From assembly GCA_009695405.1 (NCBI GenBank), contig SIAZ01000157.1:1-8689 (forward strand): a stretch of DNA of 8,689 bases, given 5' to 3'. Position 1 is the first letter of the stretch; every line of letters starts with the position of its first letter. The notes below the pieces were generated by a model. That model did not search any database, was not told the DNA's origin, and worked only from the letters and a program-made list of their open reading frames with translations. Origin of the DNA: Pedosphaera sp. GTDB taxonomy: Bacteria > Verrucomicrobiota > Verrucomicrobiia > Limisphaerales > UBA9464. Positions 1 to 7,584 of the stretch are shown here, piece after piece. The position numbers and the translations under genes are program-made.

Positions 1-3
1 TTC

Positions 4-149
4 GAGAGTCCCGAGCTTTTAAATCCAGTGATTAGTAGTTGGATTTCAGCAAGACCACGCCGCTTCCGAGACGGTTCAATTGAGTTCATCCGCTCAGGCT
101 AAACCCAAGGAAGGCGAATTGGGAACCATGATGTTCGGCGTACGCTTAC
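4..149 (+). repeat. Left copy of 146-bp inverted repeat
   Basis: Bases 4-149 match the reverse complement of 8544-8689 without gaps, with 7 mismatches by eye (139 of 146), and the match stops sharply on the inner side after CGTACGCTTAC. The outer end starts 3 nt from the window edge, so the true element may be longer. Small stem-loops are visible: CCCAA (104-108) with TTGGG (119-123), and GAAC (123-126) with GTTC (133-136). It also contains the 8-bp palindrome GCGTACGC. No transposase gene lies inside it. I read it as a dispersed intergenic repeat; a remnant of a mobile element is possible. Its family is not recognised. Confidence 0.93.
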
Positions 150-201
150 CTTAGGTCGAGCAAAATAGGATGGCAACAAGTCGCAATTTAACTAAAGAGG
201 C

Positions 202-218
202 AAAGGAGGCTTCCCTCC
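202..218 (+). promoter_or_regulatory. Strong Shine-Dalgarno inside a small hairpin
   Basis: AAAGGAGG at 202-209 is a near-perfect ribosome binding site ahead of the kinase. GGAGG (205-209) can pair with CCTCC (214-218) across the loop CTTC, which would hide the site. The spacing is 16 nt to the TTG at 226, longer than usual, and 10 nt to the in-frame ATC at 220, which is one base from ATG. The strong site could belong to a start codon since lost. The motif is seen directly; the occlusion is inferred. Confidence 0.5.
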
Positions 219-225
219 AATCGCG

Positions 226-2124
226 TTGGCTTATGCAGGCCTCGCTGTCTTGTCGCCAGACGGTCGACTTCTTTCTTGCAATGCAGCATTGAGTGACTGG
301 TTTGCCGAGTCACTTTCCTCATTAGAGGATCAACTTTTTTGCGATATTCTCGGGAAGATAAACCCACCCTGGAGAGACGTAATCGCTAAGTGGCTTGACA
401 CTACAGATCCTTTTATCCAGTTACTGTTGCCCGGCACTGAGATCACTTCAATGGGTTGGATTCGGATCACAGCCGCAAATCGGCCAAATGAAATTTTTGT
501 CCATTTAGACTCAACAGCGGCTCCTCGATCGGAGTTGGAAGAAGCGGGTTCGGCTGAGGGCGGTATGACCAATGAAATGGGGCGCTCTCTCCGCCTCCGT
601 CTACTCCGATCGGAAGCTCAGTTAGATAATCTAATGCGTCGTTGGCCGGGAGTGATCTTTAGTCAGCGGACAGATATGTCCTTCCACTATGGTAGCCCTA
701 AATTAGAAGAAATGACTGGTTATCCGCTATCTGATTGGGTGGCGCGGCCAGAGACTTTTTAGGCGGTGATTCATCAAGCTGATGTCAATGAAATGAGGCA
801 GCACGTGCGTCGGGCAATCCAAACGGGTGACACTGTTAGCACCAGTTTCCGGATTCGCCATTCTCGCACCGGTCGGGTAGCCTACATACTCGAACATCGC
901 CAAGCCCTCCGCAGTGAAGGTGGCCTCTTACTCGGATTTGAAGGAGTCTGGTTGGATGTGTCGCGTCAGACGATCGCTGAGCGTCGACTCAGTTCTGCTG
1001 CATGGCGTGATACTTTAGCTGCTCTCACCATGGGCTTGGCTCATGATTTTGGAAATATCTTAGCTGGCATTCACGCACTCGCTGAGACGCTAGAACCAGA
1101 AAAAAATGAGGATATTGAACTCGATGATAGAGTTGGCCTTATTAAACGTAATTCATTGCAGGCCAGCGAGTTAATACGCCGAGTTTTGAGTCTTCATCAG
1201 GGCAAGCTTGGTGTATTCGACTACGCAGATTTGAATAGCCTTGTGACGGATTTAAGCGACCTAGTTCGAAAGATTATTCCGCGCCGGATTCAATTTAGTG
1301 TGTCCCACTGTGAGAAGCCTCTGCCGGTTTACGTGGATTCAGTAGAATTACGTCAGGTGTTCCTCAATCTCGCAATGAATGCGGTGGACGCGATGCCTCA
1401 TACGGGAAAAGTCTCCTGCACGACCTATCACTACACAGAAGTCCCTAAATTAGTCTACTTACAGGGTGACTTCCCACGATTGCCAGCGATTTGCCTCGCC
1501 GTTGAGGATAACGGTCTGGGTATTCCTGCGCGGAATCTTCCGAAAATCTTTGATCCCTTTTTTACGACTAAACCAGTGAACAAAGGGTCTGGGCTCGGTC
1601 TTTACAACGCGCGTCTTTTTGTCGAAAAGCATCATGGAGCTATCTCCGTCGATTCCACCGAGGGATCAGGAACACTCTTTCGAGTTTGGTTGCCAGAAGC
1701 TGATTTCGCTGAGATTGAGCGCGTCAATGAACAGATCGAACCTCGACGACGGTGTATACTATTGGTCGGTACACTGGGGCGTTCTCTGGATACCACGGCC
1801 GAATTCCTCCGGCGCTGTGGATTTTTTGTTGTTACTGAATCTCAAACTGAAAAAGTTCCTCAGCTTCTCGATTCTTTTGATTACGAATTCGATGGGGTTC
1901 TTCTGCAATTAGTTGATTACTCAGATCAACAGACAGGGCAATTGCTGCAAGAGCTCAAAGAACGACGCCCTCCCATAAAAACGATCCTTCAGATAATCGG
2001 ACGAAATGTCGATGAGAACGATGCTTCGTGGATTCGTTCTGTATCCCTCACTATTCCGTCTGACCTCCCGGAACCGGCGTTCGGGCAAAAAATGCGCGAA
2101 CTGTTTGATCGACCTACTCGATGA
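226..2124 (+). pseudogene. PAS-domain sensor histidine kinase, broken by an in-frame TAG
   Basis: This is a soluble-looking sensor kinase that would autophosphorylate on His and pass phosphate to a partner receiver. The frame from TTG 226 is interrupted by TAG at 760-762 (codon 179) inside the second PAS-like domain and continues in the same frame to TGA 2124. Domains by reconstructed residue: PAS-like about 1-95, PAS about 130-250, H-box with the phospho-His at 273 (LAHDFGN), N-box Asn 385, G1 box DNGLGIP from 428, F-box FDPFFTTK, and G2 box GSGLGL 454-459. A C-terminal receiver-like domain lacks the acidic pocket and the phospho-Asp (VLLQLVD). No membrane segment is seen. The context (ETF-stop-AVIH) suits a lost Trp codon, TGG to TAG. 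An in-frame stop at 193 limits upstream extension, and TTG 226 is the first plausible start. Restart at GTG 766 has no good ribosome site and would lose half of PAS2. A sequencing error remains possible. Confidence 0.85.
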
Positions 2125-3402
2125 CTCCCTCTTATTCACAATCAAACATCTCTCTTAAGCGGATTTTGATCGTCGATGACGAAGAGATAGTTCTTGTTGC
2201 TTTGAGGGAGACTTTGAGACGAGAAGGTTACGGTGTGACGACCTGTTCGACTCCGGAAAAGGCGTTGCAAGTTGTCAAAGCATAGCCGTTTTCCGTCATC
2301 ATTTCTGATTTTCAAATGCCGGGCATGACTGGCCTTGATTTTCTCGCTCAAGCAAAGCAGATACAACCAGACACGACGCGCATTCTGATCACTGCGGTGC
2401 TCAGTCTGGATACAGTCATTGATGCGATCAACAAAGGGGAAATCTATCGTTTCATTGTTAAACCTTGGTTGCGCGAAGAATTACTTGCCACGGTAAAGAA
2501 CGCCGTCCAACGCCACGAATTAATCACCCGCAACACTGTTCTTCAGGCAACAACACTGGCCATGAATGAAGAGTTAGTCGGGCTCAACACCCAACTACAA
2601 GAGCGAATCGTCATTGAGGCGGCACAGAGTTCGCGCCTTGCCGAACTGAACGCCGCGCTGCATCAAAATCTGCACCACTCCGTCGAGCTTTGCCTCAAGG
2701 TTATGCAGACATTTCATCCCACTCTCGTCACTCAGGCACGGCGAGTCTGCGCCCTCTGTCGACCTATGGCAGAAGTGCTCAAACTTAACAATGACGAGCG
2801 GCAGACTTTCGAAATAGCCGCTTTGCTTCATGATATTGGTTTGGTGGGTATTCCCCGCGCTCTCATTCGCAAATGGCAGCAAGAGCCCGGAACTCTCGCC
2901 GATGTCGAACGAATCCTACTCGAACAACACCCTGCCATCGGCGAAGAACTCGCTAAGTTTGTCGCACACCTCAAAGATGTTGGATCTATCATCCGTGGTC
3001 ACCATGAACAGTTTGATGGGCGAGGGTATCCCGATCGCCTGATTGGAGACGCTATTCCATGATTTGTCCGATTACTTGGGGTCGCGGTTGGTTACGCGGA
3101 GTGCCTCGGTAATTCGGCTGCCGCCCTCGAGAAAGTCCGTCTGGGAAGTGGTTGGAAATACGATCCTGAGGCGATCCGTATTTTTCTAAGGGCCTTGCCT
3201 TCTGCCACTGTTCCTCGGAAAGAACGGGAAGTTCTCTTGTCGGAATTAGATCCAGGAATGGTGCTTGCCCGTGGCATTTATACCGCTGGGGGGTATGCTC
3301 TTAATTCCAGAGGGGCAACCGTTGACTGACGTCTATATTGACAAACTTCGTAATCATCACCGCATTCAACCGATTAACCAGACACTATTAGTCTTCGTTT
3401 GA
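2121..3402 (+). pseudogene. Receiver-HD-GYP response regulator (RpfG-like), multiply disrupted
   Basis: This is the likely partner of the upstream kinase; the ATG at 2121 overlaps its stop (ATGA). Reconstructed domains are a receiver at about 14-130, with ILIVDDEE (Asp 19/20), phospho-Asp 63 (SDFQMPG) and Lys 114 (IVKPW), followed by an HD-GYP domain with His237-Asp238 (LLHDIGL) and HHEQFDGRGYPD (GYP 302-304). HD-GYP proteins of this type usually hydrolyse cyclic-di-GMP. Lesions: TAG at 2283-2285 (codon 55), TGA at 3060-3062 (codon 314, after GDAIP, where relatives often have Trp), and an extra G in the six-G run 3288-3293. Dropping one G restores a reading frame (AGGMLLIPEGQPLTD...) that runs to TGA 3400-3402. 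A product restarting at ATG 2316 would lack the start of the receiver and the protein's C-terminus. Mixed stop types and a frameshift argue against stop-codon recoding. This is a decayed gene unless the assembly is poor. Confidence 0.88.
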
Positions 3403-3440
3403 GCGGTCCCTTTCTTTTCTTTTAATTTCGTATACCTCCC

Positions 3441-4163
3441 CTATTCGGCAGGTTTTACCCTCGGCACCGAAGTTTCGTTGGGTCGCCGTGCCATCAAGCG
3501 AGCGAGTAATTCCGGCACGGCGTGGCGGATCGGCGACGTCTCTAAATATTCTTCTGCTTCTGCTTTACGTCCGCGAGCACGCAATGTCGCAAAGACATGC
3601 AACTCAAAGTGCAATTTCAGACGGGTCGCGGCTTCCTCCAATCCCAAGAGCGTCATCAATCCAATGAGTGCTTCGATTGTTGAATGACTGGCTTCGCCCT
3701 TTTGTTCACGCAACCAATACCGACTCTGACCGGAAAGTGGCAAGCTGACCGCACGCCCCCACCCTTCAACATCGCGCATCAAGCGCGATGCTTCACACCA
3801 ACTGCCGTCCAGAAGTAGCACTTGGAGTCGTGTTGGATCAGAGCGCGGGAATAGATTTGTCTCATTCGGAATCGGAATTGGCGCACCGCGCGGATGTAAA
3901 ATCCACAGTTCCTTGTTCGGATCGACGATCGCCTGACGATCGACCGGAACGTCTCGTCGGTAAATATGGGTGCGCGCCCCTGAGACCGCTCTTTCAATCA
4001 GCTTTCCAGTGCTCGTCGGTCGCCATTGTTCACGAAAGTGCAAAAAAATATCCACCTGTAGAGGACTTGTAACTAGATCTAAGCCCTGACAAGTACACCA
4101 TCGAGGTGGAAGTAGGCATCCACTGCAACGGGCTGTACCCGCAAGAACAACGCTTCTCGCCAT
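3441..4163 (-). CDS. tapT: DTW-domain protein, probable tRNA-uridine aminocarboxypropyltransferase
   Basis: The family (E. coli YfiP/TapT, about 230 residues; here 240) transfers the 3-amino-3-carboxypropyl group of S-adenosylmethionine to a tRNA uridine, giving acp3U, in the cytoplasm. Visible signatures are a Cys cluster at the N-terminus (Cys13, 16, 23 and 25, a likely metal site), HFREQWRPTSTGKLIERA at 42-59 matching the family's H-x-x-E...T-N-T-G-R-L-I block, LHPRGAP near 89, and the name-giving motif as DGSW at 119-122 (Ser for the usual Thr). ATG 4163 is the only reasonable start: an in-frame stop lies 12 codons upstream with no other start between. No Shine-Dalgarno sits close to it. 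The gene lies tail to tail with the broken HD-GYP gene and downstream of leuD on the same strand after a 214-nt gap, so co-transcription is uncertain. The family call is firm; the substrate position in tRNA is inferred. Confidence 0.85.
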   Translation of the reverse strand: MARSVVLAGTARCSGCLLPPRWCTCQGLDLVTSPLQVDIFLHFREQWRPTSTGKLIERAVSGARTHIYRRDVPVDRQAIVDPNKELWILHPRGAPIPIPNETNLFPRSDPTRLQVLLLDGSWCEASRLMRDVEGWGRAVSLPLSGQSRYWLREQKGEASHSTIEALIGLMTLLGLEEAATRLKLHFELHVFATLRARGRKAEAEEYLETSPIRHAVPELLARLMARRPNETSVPRVKPAE

Positions 4164-4377
4164 GCTACAACTATCCGCGACTGACCCCGCCTCCTGTCAA
4201 TGCCGAGATCGCGCCAGTGTAAACCGGCTTCTGTCATTTGGTATTCTTCCATCTAATCGGCCCGACCCACACCTTTACCGATTGAAGGATTAGCCTCCTG
4301 CAAGAGGTTCACTCGGGGCAAGAATAATTTCAAAGATCTGTCATGGTCGGTCAAACGACACCGCTGCTGCTAAGCGG
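4164..4377. other. Intergenic gap between leuD and the DTW gene
   Basis: The 214-nt gap separates two minus-strand genes. No conserved coding signal is seen. On the minus strand, TTGACA occurs about 30 nt upstream of the DTW gene start, followed by weakly -10-like GATAGT at a 19-nt spacing, too poor to call a promoter. A 6-bp stem-loop lies at the leuD end and is listed separately. Confidence 0.4.
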
Positions 4378-4378
4378 T
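4360..4378 (-). terminator. Possible weak stem-loop at the leuD stop
   Basis: ACCGCT (4360-4365) and AGCGGT (4373-4378) form a perfect 6-bp stem with a 7-nt loop. The stem begins at the last base of the leuD stop codon. No T-run follows on the minus strand, so it does not meet the usual intrinsic terminator pattern. It may slow decay of the leuD message or be chance. Confidence 0.25.
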
Positions 4379-4932
4379 CAACCCTTTTGCGGAATCATAC
4401 CCGTCTGACGCGCATAATCGAAAATCCCACCCGCATCCACCACCGGGCGCACTTCTCCTAGGGACTTGACTGCATAGACTTGGCCTGTGCCATGGTGGAG
4501 AAGGGTATTGGCATCAATATCGAGCGTCGCGACATCGCCCGTGCTAAAAATATCGCAAAGCCGCTCCGAAGTTTCGACAGGATAAAGCTCACCGGTGGCA
4601 ACACAATTGCGGAAAAAAATCCGAGCATAACTTTCGGCGACAACCACTTGGCAATTGGCAGATCCCATGGCGATTGGCGCGTGCTCCCGCGAACTGCCGC
4701 AACCAAAGTTCCGACCGCCAATCACAATCGGATACTCAGAGTCAAGTGATCCTTCTTGAACAAATCGAACTGGGTAGAGGGATTCCGGAAGCCCCCAGAG
4801 AGCATATGACCCCAACTTTTCATACTCCTCAGCAAGGGTCGGTATCAGGTTGAGAAACTGCGCTGGAATAATTTGGTCAGTATCAATGTTGTCCCGCACC
4901 ACATAAACAGGCCCAGTAAAGGTTGATTGCAT
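4378..4932 (-). CDS. leuD: 3-isopropylmalate dehydratase small subunit
   Basis: LeuD is the swivel-domain subunit of isopropylmalate isomerase, which with the 4Fe-4S subunit LeuC interconverts 2- and 3-isopropylmalate in leucine synthesis. Signatures are NIDTDQIIPA at 15-24 and the substrate-binding block GRNFGCGSSREHAP at 73-86, then SYARIFFRNCVATGELYP. The length of 184 residues lies between the short archaeal-type (about 165) and longer proteobacterial (about 200) forms. The segment after the Asp-Thr-Asp motif reads AQFLNLIPT, so specificity could extend to homoaconitate or a methylmalate; leucine synthesis is the default reading. The ATG at 4932 has no clear ribosome binding site. No leuC is adjacent on either side, so the large subunit must be encoded elsewhere. 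The gene is divergent from cysI. The reading frame is intact. Confidence 0.88.
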   Translation of the reverse strand: MQSTFTGPVYVVRDNIDTDQIIPAQFLNLIPTLAEEYEKLGSYALWGLPESLYPVRFVQEGSLDSEYPIVIGGRNFGCGSSREHAPIAMGSANCQVVVAESYARIFFRNCVATGELYPVETSERLCDIFSTGDVATLDIDANTLLHHGTGQVYAVKSLGEVRPVVDAGGIFDYARQTGMIPQKG

Positions 4933-5155
4933 CGCCAGAAATCTGCAGTAAAAACCGCCAACGCAGCAAACCGAAATTCAACGAACCTCTTCTCGATCTC
5001 TTCTATTGTTTTACGCCTTCACGCCCACCATCGGACGCTCACAGACTCTAATTCCCCACCAACTTTGTCGGGTATTATCGTTTTCTGGCGTTGATTCGCG
5101 GCGAATGTCGAGGATACTTGGGACTCAATTTTTTGATGCGAGAAGAGAACCTGAT
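4933..5155. promoter_or_regulatory. Divergent leuD/cysI intergenic region
   Basis: This 223-nt region should hold promoters for both divergent genes. On the + strand TATTAT (5073-5078) is one base from a consensus -10 element, but no good -35 lies 16-18 nt upstream. A short direct repeat, CTCTTCT, occurs twice near 4986-5003 with a 4-nt spacer and could be an operator half-site or chance. No T-box, SAM riboswitch or terminator hairpin was recognised. Confidence 0.4.
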
Positions 5156-6853
5156 ATGAGCACTGCTGTACCTACCGAAAAGAAGCCGTCCCGCAACGAG
5201 GAACTAAAGACCGCTATTCCGACTTTAGCCGGTAATATCGCCGCCACATTGGCCGATACCTCCGCTGCTTGCTTTTCGACAGATGATGAACAATTCCTCA
5301 AGTTTCATGGCATCTATCAACAAGATGATCGCGATCTTCGAAAATCAGGCAAACTCTACATTTGGATGATTCGCGGTCGCATCCCAGGCGGGGTGCTCTC
5401 GGCGAAACAATGGATCGCCATGGATGACTTGGCTACGCATCGAGCCAATAACACTCTCCGTGTAACCACACGTCAAAGCATCCAGTTTCATGGCGTCGTC
5501 AAGGATCGCCTCGGTCCGCTGATGAAAGAAATCAATCAGGCAATGGTCGATACTTTGGCCGCCTGTGGTGACGTTAACCGGAATGTCATGGCTTCCCCTG
5601 CCCCAGCGATTACCACCGCTCGGCAGCAGGTTTACGAAGACTCCAAGTTGGTCTCAGAATCTCTTTTGCCCACGACCAAAGCTTATCACGCTATCTGGAT
5701 CGATGGCGTGCAACTCAGCTTGGATTCCGAGGAGAACAAAAGTTTTGTCGATCCCCTCTATGGAAAGACTTATCTGCCTCGCAAGTTCAAAGTGGCTTTC
5801 GTTATCCCTCCGGTAAATGACGTTGATTTATTCACCAATTGCCTCGGCTTCATGGCCATTGTCGAGGACGGCCAACTCATTGGTTACAATTTTACTGCAG
5901 GCGGCGGCATGGGGCGTAGTCATGGAAATACGATTACCTATCCTCGCTTGGCGGATGTTATTGGCTTTATCCCGAGGGAAAAATTAGTCGAGGTCGCCAA
6001 GGCGGTCCTGACTGTTCACCGAGATTTTGGCGACCGCACCAACCGCAAACATGCGCGTCTCAAATACGTCCTCCAAGAAAAAGGTGTCGAATGGTTCCGA
6101 GCAGAAATTGAACAGCGTATCGGTTCAAAACTAGCACCGGCAAAACCAGTTCGCTTCATCTCCATGTCCGACACCTATGGTTGGCAAAAGGGTCTCGATG
6201 GACGATGGTTCCTCACCCTTTTCGTAGAATCAGGTCGCATCAAGGATACGGGCACTCGACAACAGAAAGCCGCTCTCCGCCGCATCGCTGAGCAGTTTGG
6301 AAGTGTCGAATTTCGCCTCTCTGCAAATCAAAATGTTCTAATCGCGAATGTCACTGATGCCGATAAAGAAGCTATCACTGGCGTCCTGCATACCCATGGG
6401 GTGAAGACAGAAAAACAAGCTTCACTGCTGCACGGCGCGGCGATGTCCTGCCCATCGATGCCTACCTGCGGACTCGGTCTTGCTGAGTCTGAAAGGTTCC
6501 TGCCCACTCTCCTCGATCGGATTGAAGCCATCTGTGCGGATGTTGGACTTGCCGAACAAGAAATCATTATTCGTATGACCGGTTGCCCTAACGGTTGCGC
6601 TCGACCATATATGGCAGAAATTGGTTTCGTCGGGAAAGGCCCTGGGCGCTATCAGGTCTGGCTCGGTGGCAACCAAAACGGCACGCGCCTTAACAAGGTC
6701 TGGAAAGAGACGCTCAAGGAAACTGAAACCGAGGTGGAGTTGCGTCCTTTGCTGGTGCGCTACAAAGCCGAGCGGCTTGCCGAAGAACGTTTCGGAGACT
6801 GGGTAGCGCGCGTTTATTGGGCGGAACAACCCATCGAAGCGGTGGTCGGCTAA
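5156..6853 (+). CDS. cysI: Assimilatory sulfite reductase hemoprotein subunit
   Basis: This cytoplasmic siroheme and 4Fe-4S enzyme makes the six-electron reduction of sulfite to sulfide. The 565 residues are close to E. coli CysI (570). The cluster ligands are Cys432-x5-Cys438 (CPSMPTC) and Cys477-x3-Cys481 (CPNGC), with Cys481 expected to bridge to siroheme. Sulfite-contacting residues also appear: Arg75 (RGRIPGG), Arg142 (NRNV), and Lys210 and Lys212 (PRKFKVAF). The two ferredoxin-like repeats of the family are present (QFLKFHGIYQQDDRD, TTRQSIQFHG). The frame is open for 50 more codons upstream to 5006, but that stretch has no family similarity that I recognise. ATG 5156 gives the standard length and has a weak AGAGA 7 nt upstream. 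No cysJ flavoprotein is adjacent, so the electron donor (NADPH via CysJ, or ferredoxin) is unknown. It is the first gene of a likely cysI-cysH-cysD operon. Confidence 0.93.
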   Translation: MSTAVPTEKKPSRNEELKTAIPTLAGNIAATLADTSAACFSTDDEQFLKFHGIYQQDDRDLRKSGKLYIWMIRGRIPGGVLSAKQWIAMDDLATHRANNTLRVTTRQSIQFHGVVKDRLGPLMKEINQAMVDTLAACGDVNRNVMASPAPAITTARQQVYEDSKLVSESLLPTTKAYHAIWIDGVQLSLDSEENKSFVDPLYGKTYLPRKFKVAFVIPPVNDVDLFTNCLGFMAIVEDGQLIGYNFTAGGGMGRSHGNTITYPRLADVIGFIPREKLVEVAKAVLTVHRDFGDRTNRKHARLKYVLQEKGVEWFRAEIEQRIGSKLAPAKPVRFISMSDTYGWQKGLDGRWFLTLFVESGRIKDTGTRQQKAALRRIAEQFGSVEFRLSANQNVLIANVTDADKEAITGVLHTHGVKTEKQASLLHGAAMSCPSMPTCGLGLAESERFLPTLLDRIEAICADVGLAEQEIIIRMTGCPNGCARPYMAEIGFVGKGPGRYQVWLGGNQNGTRLNKVWKETLKETETEVELRPLLVRYKAERLAEERFGDWVARVYWAEQPIEAVVG

Positions 6854-6884
6854 TTGGAAGAAGCCTCACCTCCACCTTAACTCC

Positions 6885-7550
6885 ATGACTTTAGATCTCA
6901 TTTTAAAAGCAAATACCGAGCTTCACAGTCTATCCGCTCTCGACTGCCTCCGCTGGGGGCTCGCTCAAGCGGGTGGGCGGGCTATAGTCTCCACCAACTT
7001 CCGCCCCTACGAGGCGGTCCTCCTCCATCTGGTCACTCAATTACAACCGAACATCCCTGTCCTTTGGGTTGACCATGGCTACAATCGCTCCGCAACTTAT
7101 CAGCATGCTGAGCAACTGAAATCTCAACTCAAACTTAATATTCACGCCTACCTCCCACGGCTCACTCCGGCTCATTACGACGCCGTCTATGGCGGGATGC
7201 CAGAGCCAACGCCCGAAAATGAGGATCGGATCAAGGCCTTCAGTGCGGTGATGAAACTCGAACCTTTTCAGCGAGCTATGCGCGAATTAGCTCCTACTCT
7301 CTGGATCGCCGCCTTGCGTAAGGTTCAAAACCCAAATCGAGCGGGGCTCGATATCGTTAGTGCTGATACCAACTTTGGCTCCCTCAAGCTAAGTCCGGTC
7401 TTCAATTGGACCGACGATGAAATGGAGGCCTACCTCAAGGATCACGCCCTTCCAAATGAATGGGATTATTTTGATCCCGCCAAGGCCGACGATAAACGGG
7501 AGTGCGGTCTCCACGCCTCTTGGGGCGGTAAAGCCGTGGCCAATTCCTAA
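6885..7550 (+). CDS. cysH: PAPS/APS reductase family protein, short variant
   Basis: The expected role is reduction of PAPS (or APS) to sulfite with thioredoxin as reductant, between CysD and CysI in the pathway. The C-terminal KRECGLH (204-210) carries the catalytic Cys207. The core block (AVLLHLVTQLQPNIPVLWVD) matches the adenylyl-binding fold. The only other Cys is Cys21, so the two Cys pairs that bind 4Fe-4S in APS reductases are absent, which favours PAPS. At 221 residues it is shorter than E. coli CysH (244). The usual D-T-G-x-x-F-x-E-T motif reads DHGYNRSAT (64-72), and the loop with GDxHTT before the catalytic tail is missing. It starts 31 nt after cysI with no Shine-Dalgarno, and ATG 6885 fits the family N-terminus. 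Family and pathway are well supported by sequence and neighbours; the substrate is less certain. Confidence 0.83.
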   Translation: MTLDLILKANTELHSLSALDCLRWGLAQAGGRAIVSTNFRPYEAVLLHLVTQLQPNIPVLWVDHGYNRSATYQHAEQLKSQLKLNIHAYLPRLTPAHYDAVYGGMPEPTPENEDRIKAFSAVMKLEPFQRAMRELAPTLWIAALRKVQNPNRAGLDIVSADTNFGSLKLSPVFNWTDDEMEAYLKDHALPNEWDYFDPAKADDKRECGLHASWGGKAVANS

Positions 7551-7584
7551 TCGATATCAGTACTCCATAGACTGATTTCTTCTC

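Noticed and set aside
80..154. A short TTG-started frame through the repeat encoding AQAKPKEGELGT in both copies (minus strand 8613-8188 on the right).
   Set aside because: All base differences between copies inside the shared part of this frame change the residue, there is no ribosome binding site, the left copy stops at once, and the right frame runs antisense into cysD.
760..2285. TAG read-through or pyrrolysine-like recoding, because both signalling genes carry in-frame TAG.
   Set aside because: The second gene also has an in-frame TGA and a frameshift, and no other gene in the window contains internal TAG.
3403..3440. A terminator between the convergent HD-GYP and DTW genes, suggested by T-rich CTTTCTTTTCTTTT.
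   Set aside because: There is no stem-loop ahead of the T-rich stretch on either strand.
4164..4200. A minus-strand promoter (TTGACA plus GATAGT) for the DTW gene.
   Set aside because: The spacing is 19 nt, the -10 match is poor, and the implied transcript start would fall at or very near the ATG.
5006..5155. An in-frame 50-residue N-terminal extension of CysI.
   Set aside because: It has no family similarity that I recognise, while the ATG at 5156 gives the normal CysI length and a weak ribosome site.
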